From: Lepiota brunneoincarnata
Lineage: Eukaryota > Basidiomycota > Agaricomycetes > Agaricales > Agaricaceae
Direction: 5' to 3'
Length of the DNA stretch: 64,000 nucleotides
Assembly: GCA_023014365.1 (NCBI GenBank)
Contig: JAEBUN010000036.1
Coordinates: 124,001-188,000, forward strand
The notes under the pieces were generated by a model that saw only the letters and a program-made list of their open reading frames with translations, searched no databases and was not told the DNA's origin. Both the position numbers and the translations under genes were made by a program. Positions 29,597 to 40,541 of the stretch are shown piece after piece (positions within the stretch are counted from its first letter, which is position 1; each line of letters starts with the position of its first letter).

Positions 29597-32215
29597 TATA
29601 TAAATAACAGTAGGATGCCATCAGCTAGGATGCGCATCATGGTCAAAGATTGTGCAGGACAAGTAGAACAGCCCAATAACCTATAATGAGTATATAGTAT
29701 CTCATAGGTATATAAGCCCTGTACAAGTAGAGATTAAAGCCTTAAGCTTTAATCTTGTTAACAGTGGTTGTTAACCCTCTCTGCCTTAACTTGGCATGTT
29801 CCCTCATTATCTCATTGAGCGCGATCCACTAAGCTCTGCAAGGCCAACCATCTTGGACACCTTGTAGAGTGATCAAAGGCTGTCTCCAGTTATCCTCGGA
29901 TACAGAAGGAGCACAGATCATAACAATTTATGTAGAGTAGTTTACTCAACTTGGACCTTATGGCAGGTAGTATAAGTAGTGTAGGTGAGCTTGGAGAAAC
30001 CTTACTTGATTCTCTAAGGTTTCTCCCTGCTCAGGTATGTACTTGGTAGAAGTCCAGAAATGACACTAAGGTTTCTCCCTGCTCAGCCAATGCAACACAG
30101 TGGCCAAGTCACCCTTACACACACCAGAATCCCTGGAGGGATGGCTCCCACTGGGTGGGGCAAATATCAGAGTCATCTAGGAAACTGTCCCCATATCTGC
30201 TGCTCTTCTGAATGCATTGCAAGTCACGTTTCCTACTGGCAAGATCCAGCCAACTGGATTTGCCAATGAAGGCTACTACAGCGGTATGCCAAACAGTCCT
30301 TCTAGTATTGTTCATGTAATGACTGCTTGACCAACCAATCAACCTAATGGAATTCATAGGAATCCACATCAGCACAGGTGACACTTACACCATCTCATTT
30401 TGGTACCACTTCCCTACCCAATCCAACTTCTGTGGCAATGCCAATGTGGGATTCCAAAGCTTCACTGGACTCTCCTGGGGATCAAGCAACATTGCCATTA
30501 GTGGTGCGCAAACCAACTGGACCCAAATCACTACAGTTGTTAGGCCCATCATGACTCCTAATAATGACAACAATTGGTTCACAATCACACTCAATGGTGT
30601 AGCAGGTGCGGGCCAGGTCATAAACTTTGCTATGCTTTCAGTTATGCCTTCTTCAACTTTCATTGGCCACGGTGTGAGGTGAGACATCATGGAAGTGAGA
30701 TAACTGCTTTTTGACACATAGACTGTGGTTATAAACTTGAACTAGGTTATTGATCAATTTTCTGGGTTTTCACTGGCATTTATAAGGTTCCCTGGTGGAA
30801 ATAATCTGGTATGTTCCTGTTGCATAGGGGACCTGTCAGCAATCTGATTTTTTTGCAGCTTGTGGGTTACTGCCATCTCTTTTCAGAGACATGATACTTA
30901 GGTCTTGTCAAGGGAAATGGAACCAATGCCAAACACTGGAGGTGGAACAACACAGTTCACCCTCTCGTAAATAGGCCAGGTGTGTAATTCTTCCTCCTTC
31001 GAAGGCCCTATTAGTTAGCCCACTGGTGACCTACAGGCCATGTAACTGCGAATGGATATGTGTCAACAGAGTCAGTTGGCAAATTTTTGTTGAATTGGGT
31101 GCTCATTTCCCCATCAGTGGATTCGGTTTATTTGAGTTTTTAACTCTTTGTGATGACCTTATATTTGATCCTATCATGATGATATATGCAGGTGTGGGTC
31201 ATTGAGATGCGTGCCCTTTGACCCCTGATAAGCAGCCACACTCATGCTCAACAGGTCTAACCAAAGACAGATTGGTGATCCCAGAATCAGAGCTGCCCCC
31301 TCTCATTGCGGAAGCCACTTCCCAGGTATGCAGGCCATCCACATTTGAGAAAGAGAATGAACCTTCCTACCAAGATCATGATTGCTATTGGTCCCCTGGG
31401 TAGCATGCCTAAAGGTGATTTTTGCTCAGTATTCTGCAGGCAACCACTATCTAAACCATTCTAGGTACCCTTCATGGCTTGATGGGTCACAGCAACAAAT
31501 TTTTTTTGACATATGTCGAAGTTGGGCTGACATCCATGTTACACTCTCCTATGTCTTCTCATACTGATTCGTGAACCAGGAGGAAAATACATTGGAAGAG
31601 TATGCTCATTTGACTCCACTGTGCTCATCACTGGTATAATTCTTCAAACAGATACCAGGCTCAATGGACAGACTTTGTCACCATCTTAAGTCAAAGATTC
31701 CCACAACTGCGTACGTCGGGTCCTTGTTGCTTGAAGAAACATATCCTGATATGTGACTAAGAATCCATTGCTTCCTCAAGCATAAACTCACCCCCTCTTG
31801 CTCCCAACCACACCCTCTGGGATATCCATATTCATCAGACCAAAGGTACACAACTACCACCAAAAGCCATGCCCCCCCTCCCTGATGCCCATAGCCTTTA
31901 GGCTGGTTCGCTCAAATTCTTTCCATTTTGACTCATTTGAGGTACAGAAACCCTTTCAGATGTTTGATCTTGCGCTGTGAGGGATCCAGATAACATATGA
32001 GATAGACATTCTTAGATTAGGTAGGGTAACAAATTATTTGTTCATAAAGAAGGCATACAAAGATACTTGTTTGGGCTCAGTACTGAGCAAGGTTGGGATG
32101 AAGGGGGACATGGCTTGAGGAAAGCTGAGGAGACCCCAGGTGGTGAGGCTGAGGAGGAAGCGTGGTCAGGTCACCCAGACAACCACCCAGCCAACACGGC
32201 ACTGATGAGGTGTGC

Positions 32216-33316
32216 TCACCCCCAAGAGCAGTTGGTGTGTCTGTTCATGCCTGGGGTTTTGGGTGGAGGATTGGTAGTGGTGTTTGTGGCATATAGTGGT
32301 GTGATGTCTTCAGTTGAACGCCAGTAACGGAGGAAAGCATCTGATGACCAGCAACCCATGGTCTTGACAATGTCTGGGGGTACCCCAGCAAGTAAAAATT
32401 GTGTTGTCCCTCCGATCCTAAAGGAATGTCCTGTGATATTGGGTTGGCCTATTCTACTCCATATCTTGTTGCATCTTGTCAGGAAGGACCTTTTCATGAG
32501 GGCCCGTATTTTATCATTTGACTTGTATGTGAAGAGCGGGGTGTTCCTGGACAGTTTGTTCAGTTGGAGGTGTCTGTAGAGGGTATGAATGGGGCTGGAA
32601 ACCCCTTGTTGATGAATGAGGGCAATGTCTTCTCCATAACAGTGTATTTTGGTGGCTGGTAGACGGAAAACCCAAGTGGTGTGGTTGCAAGTGGAGTGTC
32701 GCAAAGAGGATCAGTTTGGACAAGTGGAGGTAGAAAGGTCATGGGTGGATGTCAGCAGTAGTTCTCCAAGGTGGCATTGTCCCCAGAAGGCTGTGCATGC
32801 GCATGCCATTACAGCAACATCAAAAGGGTTGTTAGGGTTGAGGAAAGTTGATAAGGTTTCAATTGCTTGTTTGGTAACAGGGGGTCATTTTTGTCAGACT
32901 GAGCTGAGGGGTGTGAGGTTGTGTATGCCAGTTATGATGTATGACAGTCTATAGCTCCCATGCCATGTCCAGTTGTTAGCTAAATACCATGCTTTGATGG
33001 CTCCAATCTTTTTCCAAGCTGTGTTGCCAGATGTGTATCCAATTCCATCTGCTACAAAGGCACATAATAAGATTTCCGGGGATGGGATGTGTTGTTGTTG
33101 TGGGATGTTTTCCCTGTTGCAAAATTCAAGGAATTGTTGTATTGTTGATGTGTATGTTTTGAGCGTGGATGAGGCCCAGCTGTGTTGTAGTGCTAGGTTA
33201 ATTTTATGTTGCATGGAGGGGGTTAATTGTGTAGGAGATAAGGGTTCAAGTCGCCTAGGGGTATGTGTGAGATGGGCAATAGGTATTGTGTTTTGGGGTG
33301 TCTGACATGTTGGCAT
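32216..33316 (-). pseudogene. Tyrosine recombinase of the DIRS-like element
   Basis: The N-terminal core-binding part (ALQHSWASSTLKTYTSTIQQ, FLEFCNRENIPQ) starts at 33316. The catalytic part contains THDLSTS, then GHSFRIGGTTQFLLAGVPP (the HxxR motif) and WSSDAFLRYWRS with the nucleophilic Tyr. Three in-frame TGA codons (complement at 32711-32713, 32885-32887 and 32894-32896) break it, each consistent with a CGA codon changed to TGA. The family cuts and joins DNA through a 3'-phosphotyrosine intermediate and would integrate circular cDNA. Confidence 0.8.
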
Positions 33317-33592
33317 TTGGTGCTTGGTTCAAGGTATTGAGTTGGTGTGAGTGTTTTTAGTTTTTCTCAGGTATATGATTAGGTAATCTGTTATTGTGAG
33401 AGGATACAAATTTTATAGAAGTGGTTGGGGTATTAAAAAGGGTGTTAAAACGTCAGGGAGGGAAAAGGTATCTGATGAACAAGTGAGTTGGTTGATAGGG
33501 ATTCCTCAGGAGGGTTTATCTGCTAAGTTAGAATTGGAAGGAATGTAAAGGGGTGAGATCCATAGTGCATATGTATGGAGGAGTGTGGTGAT

Positions 33593-33855
33593 TCATTGTA
33601 AGACTAGATTGTGTTCCGGGTTCTTAGATTTCCCACCTTGAATTGCCCCTATGACACCAGTATTATCTGATTTGACAGTAAGGTGCAAATTCAAGTAGCC
33701 TCTGTGGACCGCTAATCTGAGGCCACATTCAATTGCAATGATCTCAGTCCATCTGATTTTCCAGGCAGGATGTTTGTCCCATCCCTCGGCTAGCTTCCAG
33801 GAGTCCCATTCTTTATCTAGGATCACACCAATCCCCCAGGAGGTGGATGCATCTA
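33593..33855 (-). pseudogene. RNase H domain of the DIRS-like element, C-terminal part
   Basis: Reads DASTSWGIGVILDKEWDSWK, EIIAIECGLRLAV and LTVKSDNTGVIGAI, which supply the D...E...D residues of RNase H. The first codon group is interrupted at a TA dinucleotide by the 1605-bp Tc1/mariner element; the N-terminal residues KFWV lie on the other side at 35463-35475. Confidence 0.8.
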
Positions 33856-35460
33856 CAGTGACCCACAAAACTGTTCCAATGTTTTGTACTTTTGACTTAA
33901 AGTAGTAATAGCTCAGTGAATAAAATGGATAGATTTGTGAATGTATTTCTAAACATAGCCAAACATGTCATATCTGACCCTGCAAATTCGCGTTATGTAA
34001 TACTTCCAAATGAGTCAATTATGAATTTCGTAAGCATTTTAAGTCATTGGAACAGTTTTGTCAATGGTAATTTTTGATACTAATTCAAGCAATTACATGA
34101 CTCTGTTGATTGTAAATCAACAAGATCATGTAACTATGTGTCTTTGACATATAAATAGATGTGCTAACAGCCATGTCCTATCATTCTCAACCCCCCCACT
34201 TACCATAAAACCATTATCTTCTATTCTAAAGAAAACCATCCTCTCTATGCTAAATTCTCACCATTCCTATACTAAAATTGAGGCAATTGCTGGTGTTGGG
34301 CACAGTACCATATCCAGGCTAGCCTCTAAAAATTGTTCCAGCCTTACCAAATCACTTGGAGGACATCCTTCAATACTCTCTACTACCAATATCCAACATA
34401 CTATCTATCTTATCTCTGCTGGCAAGGCTGAAACTGCTGTAGATATAGCCAAATCTCTTGTTCCCATCATTGGAACATCAGTCTCTTCACAGATTGTGTT
34501 AAGGCATCTCAAACAGGCAGGAATGAAGGCTATAGTCAAGCAAAAAAAGCCTTTACCCTTTGACAAGCATAGGAGAGCTAGGCTGGATTTTGCTCTGACA
34601 CACCAGCATTGGACTGTGGAAGACTGGAAGCTGGTTGTATGGTCTGATGAGACCAAAATCAATTGTTTGGGGTCAGATGGGAGGAAGTGGGGATGGAAAA
34701 AGAAGGGAGAGGGGCTCAGTGAAAGACTGGTTCAGGAAACTCTGAAGTATAGAGGAGCATCAGTGATAGTTTGGGGTTGTATACTGTGGGATAGCCCAGG
34801 CTATGCAGTGAGGATTGATAGAAGGATGGATGCAGAGTTGTTTGTGCAAATTTTGGAGAAGGATTTGAAGAAGAGTCTCCAGTGGTACAAGCTTAAACCC
34901 CAAGATATCATCTTCCAGCAAGATAATGATCCCAAACACAAGAGTGTATTGGCCCCAGAATGGTTTCAAAAATATCATTTTAGGCTGCTAATCTGGCCAG
35001 CACATCACCTGACCTCAATCCCATTGACCACTTATGGGATTATGTGATGAGAATGCTGGGAGAGTATGAATCTCCTCTCAAGGGTATAAAGGAGTTGTAG
35101 TAGGAGGTAGAGAAGGAGTGGGATGCTATTTCAGCTTCTGAGTATCAGAAGTTAATTGAAAGTATGCCTAGGAGAGTAGCAGCTGTTCTCAAAGCCAAAG
35201 GGAGCCACTCTAAGTACTAGAAATAATACAATGGCCTGGTATAATATGTCATTGACAAAACTGTTCCAATGACTCAACATGCTTACAAAATTCATAATTG
35301 CCCAATTTGGAAGTATTACATAACGCGACTTTGCAGGGTCAGATATGACATGTTTGGCTATGTTTATAAATATATTCACAAATTTAGTCATTTTATCCAT
35401 TGAGCTATCACTACTTTAAGTCAAAAGTATAAAACATTGGAACAGTTTTGTGGGTCACTG
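33856..35460 (+). mobile_element. Tc1/mariner transposon with about 210-bp terminal inverted repeats
   Basis: 1605 bp from CAGTGACCC to GGGTCACTG, flanked by TA on each side (33854-33855, 35461-35462). The inverted repeats (about 33856-34064 and 35252-35460) match closely over about 210 bp. Each repeat carries a 16-bp motif (CAAAACTGTTCCAATG) at its outer end and the inverted form at its inner end. It encodes a transposase and lies within the RNase H gene of the DIRS-like element. Confidence 0.93.
34247..35220 (+). pseudogene. Tc1-like transposase with one frameshift and two stops
   Basis: Starts MLNSHHSYTKIEAIAGVGHS (helix-turn-helix region). It has KAETAVDIAKSL and a second HTH, then the DDE-type core: VVWSDETKIN (first Asp), IIFQQDNDPKHKS (second Asp) and, after a 1-nt deletion near 34999, SPDLNPIDHLWDYV. 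The third acidic residue is Asp where Tc1 proteins usually have Glu, and 34 residues separate the last two acids. Adjacent TAG codons at 35098-35103 and the frameshift inactivate it. The frame ends at TAG 35218-35220. The family performs cut-and-paste transposition at TA sites. Confidence 0.88.
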
Positions 35461-36753
35461 TACCCAAAATTTGGTACTGGACAGTGGGGGTGGTGTGAGT
35501 ATTGGTGAACCACAAAAGGGGTACTGCAAATGAGTTATCCACCATTGGATATCATGGGTAATGGTTGAACTTGGGGTCTGCCTTGAGAAGCATGATTTTC
35601 CATTGAAGGAAGCTGCAAAATGAGATATGGCGGGTAGGCAAGATCAGCCATCAGGAAGGGCTAGTGAGCAGTGGACTAAAGTGCCAAGGATGGATTCAGT
35701 CTCTTTTTGTGAGCAGGGTTTTGGTACCTGCCATGGTGACAGCTTCTGTATATATTTGTTTTTCTCATGTTCCAGAATTTCTATGGTCTTGGCATTGAGA
35801 TCCCATATGAACCCAAGGTACTTGAATTGGGTGTTGAAAGGATGTGTTTTGGATGGTTTCCAGGGCCATCCCAGGGTTTCTGCCAATTGATAGATGGTGG
35901 TGAGGTCATATTTGTAATGTGGGGGTTCTTCTGAGTTTGTCATTGGGAGGGGAAAGTGAAAGAGGACAAAGTCATCTACCCAGTTCTCACAAGGTGAATT
36001 TGTGTAGTGCCTGATTAAGGCTGTCATGGCATCTGCTAGGCTGCCAAAAATTCCTCCTGAGCTGGACACCCCAAAAGGGGCATTATGATCAATGTAGAAG
36101 AGATTGTTCCATTGGGTTATGAAGTGTGGCTGTTGTTCAGGGGTGATGGGACAGCAGTGGAAGGTGGCATCAACGTCCATTGTGGCAGCCTGGGAATTGG
36201 GAGGGGCATTGCAAACAATCTCATATATCTGGTAGAAGGTTCCCCAGTCACATGGGAATTGGTCAGGGTCAATCTTGGCATTGACTGAAGTATGAGATGG
36301 GTCATCTTGTGGATAGGATAGGTCTTGGATTACACAGAACTCTTCAGTTGAGTTGGATTTAGGTACAGTTCCAAAAGGAGAGGTACAGAAGGGACCAATG
36401 ATTAGCTTGAGCCATGAACAAGAGAAGGGTCCTGTGTAGTGGCCTGCCTGAAGCTCTTTTTTGAGGTGATTTTCAATTACTTGGGGATTGTTGCAGGCTG
36501 ACACATGATTAAATGGAGTAAAGGTATGTAGTATTTTCAATTGGACTCCCATGTCAAAACCATGTGAGATACTATATGGTACATTGGAAAAGATATGGAA
36601 CAGGTTTGCTGTACAAAGTTCTCTCTCCCAGACATATGCACGAAGTGGGGTTGAGATCAGTAAGAAATCAGATGAGGTTGCACGATTGTGCTCCATGTCC
36701 AGGTCCTTGACAGAGGCTGCATCTGTGATCTCCTCAGGTGCAATTACATCCAC
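35461..36753 (-). pseudogene. Reverse transcriptase region of the DIRS-like element
   Basis: An open frame of 369 codons (36753-35644) with RT features: SPFGTVPKSNSTEEFCVIQD, NLFYIDHNAPFGVSSSGGIF, the catalytic WVDDFVLFHFP (an xxDD variant) and QFKYLGFIWDLN. A Cys-containing connection follows (HCSLALPDGR) leading toward RNase H. The RT frame itself is undamaged, but the downstream RNase H is split by the mariner insertion. Confidence 0.8.
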
Positions 36754-38745
36754 CTCAGCATCCTAAGACACCATTCCATGAAAAACAATATGTTTTTCCT
36801 TCAGAATCTTGGCATTTTCCATCAGGTCCCATTGGGAGGACCAATGGTTTTCCAGAGATGAGTGTGGTAGCTGTACATTGTTGTGATGCATGATTTTGGT
36901 CCCTGCAGAGAAAACAACGGTGTGGAGACTTCCAATTTGTTTGTGGAAATTGTGTAGATGGATCACTTCAAGTTATATAAGGGGTATATTTCGATGGTGA
37001 GCCTCTTTGGGGGGTGGACTTATTTACTAGATTGTTTCAAACAATTTGTAATGCTCAATGAGTTAGGGTTTTGGAAGTGACATCATCCCAGATCTCATGT
37101 TGGAAGAGGGTGGGATCAATTGGGAGGATGACAGACTGCCTTCTGACAGTGATGTCGTATTCTCACCAAGAGTCCCATTTGGCAGCGCAGTCTGAGACAG
37201 TTAACATTTGCTGGAAGTGCTGGCTCCAGGCTGTATGGATGTCTGGGATGTATGTATAAATAGAGGAGATCTAAAAGACAGGGCCAAGCCTGGTGCCATT
37301 TGTCAAATAAAAGTCCATGTTCATTCATGTCATTCAATGGTTTATCTACAGATAGGAGGACACTGGTGTTATTGTCAGCTGTATATTCAGGGTTGGTGGA
37401 CATGGGGTCACAACCAGGGGTACAGTTTTTGTCAGTGAGGTATGTTAGGGAAAGATGTTTGTTCCAGCCTTTTCATATTTTGGCCTGTATAGTTTCTGGG
37501 ATGATAAAGGGAGAGGCCTTCCCTGTGAAGCCTGAGATAATGCAGGGACATCCCTTTTGTGGTAGCATCTGTGGGGGGTTCTCGGTGTGACCCTCTTGGG
37601 CAGAGGGGTCCATAACGAGGTGGTCTGTCATGTTGGTTTGGTGAGTTCTTTCATTTATAATTTAGGATAATAGTTTCATAGAGGTAAACAATCATGATGT
37701 TGAAAGTATCTGGTCTGCATTAATGTGACAGGACAACAAGGAGGTACAGGGAAGGGATTATTAGGCCATTTGAATCATAGTATGAATAATCCCATAGGTG
37801 TATTGCCTTTTAGGCCCTGGGTATATAAAAAAAGGGGGGGGGGCCCATGTAATTAAGGTATGGGGACTAGTAGAAGTTGGTATTGAACCATTTGGGACTT
37901 TGGTGCATAGACCAATAGCAAATAAAAGGGTGAACATGACAGTTCATATGTGTCAACCCCTAATGATTGGGGAGACTGGTGTGTATGTACCCATAGGTAT
38001 TTGGGTATGTAAGGCCCATGAAGCATCATGAATATATGAACTCAGGAAAGGAATTTGGTCAGGTTTGTAAAGGTTTGGCCATCAAAAATGACAATGCACA
38101 AGGAAGGATGGGAGGAGGGGAGGGGGGGGGGGGGGGTTGAAAAGAGGGCTTACCACGGTTTTGTTGTAGTTGGGCTATGTGTATCTGTTGTTGTTGTGTA
38201 TTCTCTTGTGCTCAGGGAGTATTCGGATGTGGCTGTGGGGTATTTCGTTGTGGTTGGGGGGTATTCAGTGGGGATGGTATGTTTGGGGGGTTCTGATCAT
38301 TGATAAAGTTTTGGTTCCAGCTGTTGAGAGGCTGGGGAGGAGGGTTGACGGAGGGTGGTTGGAGAGGTCAGTTTGGTGTTCTTGGTGGTGATGATGGTGG
38401 TGGTGGTGATAGTGATGTTCTAGGTGATGATTGAATACCATTCCATGTGGGCCATTCTGATTCAGTTGACAGGGAGCGAGTTCTAGGTCTGTAGGGGCCA
38501 GGAACAGGGACTTGGCAAGTTCTGTTGCATACTGGGTATAGACCCTGATATGTTGGGTCTTGTGCCAATTCTGGGTGTGTTTGTAGGTGCTGGTTAATGG
38601 CGTTGCGAAGTTGGATGATGGTGCCATTGTTGGTGAGCTGTTGGTCAAGTTGGAGTCAGCGAGCTAGGGAAATCAGGTCTCATTTGGGCATTGCGCTCAC
38701 GCGCTGAGTAAAAGGTCGAGGTTGTCTCGGCATGATGTTTTTTGA
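36754..38745 (-). other. Presumed gag-like region of the DIRS-like element
   Basis: Several broken minus-strand frames (for example 36763-36966, 37116-37403, 38265-38648 with a poly-His run). No zinc knuckle or other diagnostic motif is legible. A possible splice joins 38733-38695 (donor GTGAGC) to sequence below 38645. A poly-G run of about 16 nt lies near 38120-38137. Confidence 0.35.
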
Positions 38746-39950
38746 AAAAGGGCGCTGGCTAGTGTGTGGTGTACGTGTGAAATCGAAAACGGGTAGCGAG
38801 GTGGGAGTAGGAGTGAAGGGGGGGAGTGCCCCTGTAGTTGTGACCGCGTCACATGTCTGCCCTCGCGCAAGAATCAGCACCTGGCCCAATGCCTTGCCAG
38901 GTGCCCCGTGTGTGATCCTAGCTGATTCGTCATGTTGTAGCGTAACGGGACCCAATATCTTATTGTAAGTCCTCATCGACGTTGACTTGAATGGCAAACA
39001 AACCTGGCTTTCTGAACAGACCGAGTTCCAAGCTGATGCGGGGCCAATTACTTACCCGACCATGCAGAGTAAGATGTGACAGTGGCCTATCAAATCCCAA
39101 TCAGCGAAAAGCTGATATGATTTCTCAGGTGCTGCGGATGAGGCGGCATTCATGACCAGAATTGAGAGGAACTTGGATATTATTTTCAGAGCAGGTCACT
39201 CGCCAATGTTTAATGTGAGTCTCATTCCCATGACTCCATGTGTTAGCATGATTCACCAGGTGCTTAACAGAATATCGATTTGACTACCAAGGTAAGCGTT
39301 CAGGCCGATGAAGGAAGCCATCTAGCATTAAACCTGTGCAATGTAGTCGCCTTCTATCATCAGCTTTGAGTGTGTACTCCTGCTTGAACTCCGCTTCCTC
39401 CGATGCTGATGCAAATCCTAGCCAAACCAAAATCATTCTTTCGACTAGCTACTTGGTGCAAAAGGTTCACAATTCACAATTTCAGAATTGAAGGTATCTC
39501 ATTTCCCATAGATGTTCACTGCCAATACACTTGGGTTGTACCTCCCAAGCACATTGCCAGATCCGAACGGTACCGCCTTCTGGAGCATCACCACGTCAAA
39601 TACTGCTAATCCCCTGTGCTGGATCAAGGCAAGTACTATTACACCTGAACCAATTGTATGATGGGTCTAAGCACCCGCCCTCAAAGCACTCAATTGGTCC
39701 TGACTGGTTCACCAACAGCAAGCAACGCCCCTTCATCTCCGAGTGCGGTTACAGCAGCATTCGCCCAACGACCTACTGTATCCCAAGGGACAACGACGCT
39801 TTCTTTCCTTGCCAGCCCCTGTAGTCTTAATATTCTACGGGTGCCGTAGTTATACTGTTGAACATCGGTTGGTATTCGGTTCGGCTAAACGTGGAATGTT
39901 ACTTATATGTAAACCCCTTATCGACTCGTAACTATCAAGAACAGACAGAG
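38746..39950. other. Unassigned region, possible exons of an unknown plus-strand gene
   Basis: CpG content is normal again here. Plus-strand frames joined by plausible introns read WPNALPGAPCVILADSSCC (about 38890) and TWLSEQTEFQADAG (about 39003), then, after a possible intron, DEAAFMTRIERNLDIIFRAG (about 39128) and VHCQYTWVVPPKHIARSERY (about 39515). They look protein-like but I recognise no family, and I could not build a continuous model. Confidence 0.25.
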
Positions 39951-39954
39951 CCGT

Positions 39955-40541
39955 GTATCACGACCCAGAAAGAACATTCCTGTCGGTTCAGACTTTGATC
40001 CCCGGTAGTTGTGATGTAGGGGTAGCCAGAATGGCTGGTCAGCTCACCCCCGTGGAAGGTATATCAATTATCTGGAAATGGGAACATGTCCTACCAGTTT
40101 CGAAGATTTGAGTAAGTCAACCGATCATGGTAGTGATGTCTAACAGGAGATGATGCTGGAGCTTTAAAGGGTACAGCGATCTGTGAACCTCCTAACGCCA
40201 ATATTTGCCTGGTACACATACAAGTGATTGAACGCTAGAATGAGCCCCACCGTCACGTAGTTTGACATGGGCATGTAGCACGCCACTCTACTCTCTCGCC
40301 CCGGTGGTTGTGTCATCGGCCTGCAGGTCGGAAGGGGTGCTGGCAACTCAAATTATAACAGCCCGTTTCCTCATTCTACTATAACAGAAGTCGGTTGGTA
40401 CCAAACCGTTCCGGCATTAGCGCCGGCCTGCTGTCCAGGGACGGGGGTTGATGATGGACGCAGGATTACTTCTGGTCCTTCTGGGTTGGGATTTATGGAC
40501 GTAAAGAAGGATGCAATGTTCTAGTCTCCTGGAATGAGCAT
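39955..40541 (-). pseudogene. NLR fragment with both ends but no NACHT core (copy 5)
   Basis: 40087-40541 aligns by eye with the 5' part of NLR copy 3 (48377-47870). It includes the start context GGAATGAGCATGGC (ATG complement ending 40541) and the CCAGTTTCGAAGATTTGAGTAAG and GATCATGGTAG blocks. 39955-40040 aligns with the 3' end of copies 1 and 3 (CGACCCAGAAAGAACAT, GTAGCCAGAATGGCTGGTC). The P-loop, Walker B and helical regions between them are absent, indicating a large internal deletion followed by decay. Confidence 0.6.

Larger units (their letters stand above)
28250..30060. mobile_element. Repeat-like insertion inside the GH51 pseudogene
   Basis: Unrelated to GH51. It contains a palindromic repeat (28713-28745) also found at 58.54 kb, an acidic ORF (29204-29596), and LTR-like DNA with TATATAAGCCC (about 29709) and a GTTAACAGTGGTTGTTAAC inverted motif. 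Near the right edge a 21-bp direct repeat (CTAAGGTTTCTCCCTGCTCAG) occurs twice, at about 30015 and 30067. Exact ends and target duplication could not be fixed. Confidence 0.5.
28069..31760 (+). pseudogene. Decayed GH51 alpha-L-arabinofuranosidase gene, split by an insertion
   Basis: Ordered, frame-hopping matches to fungal GH51 are visible. A signal peptide plus VGLTITVSATATHPVQTQM lies at 28069-28176. Further on are WLPLGGANIRV and NALQVTFPTGK (30160-30240) with GFANEGYYSGMPNSPSS after it. Next come GDTYTISFWYHFPTQS, GSSNIAISGAQTNWTQI and GAGQVINFAMLSVMP (30370-30655), then DIME (30683). Then HWRWNNTVHPLVNRPG (about 30930), FGLFEFLTLCDDLIFDPIMM (about 31125-31185) and YQAQWTDFVTILSQRFPQLR (about 31640-31700). 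In-frame stops include TAG 30178-30180 and TGA 30328-30330, and there are several frame changes. About 1.8 kb of unrelated DNA (roughly 28250-30060) interrupts it. The living enzyme releases arabinose from arabinoxylan side chains outside the cell; this copy is dead. Confidence 0.8.
32216..38745 (-). mobile_element. DIRS-like (tyrosine recombinase) retrotransposon, degenerate
   Basis: On the minus strand, from high to low coordinates: a putative N-terminal gag-like exon starting near 38733 (MPRQPRPFTQRVSAMPK), poorly preserved gag-like sequence (36.8-38.6 kb), reverse transcriptase, RNase H and a tyrosine recombinase. RT-RNaseH followed by a tyrosine recombinase instead of an integrase defines DIRS-type elements. 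There are multiple in-frame TGA codons, and a Tc1/mariner element interrupts RNase H. Element ends (split repeats) were not identified, so the limits are those of recognisable sequence. Confidence 0.75.

Noticed and set aside
38265..38648. 127-codon minus-strand ORF with a poly-His run
   Set aside because: His run comes from a GTG/ATG microsatellite; kept only as part of the presumed gag-like region.
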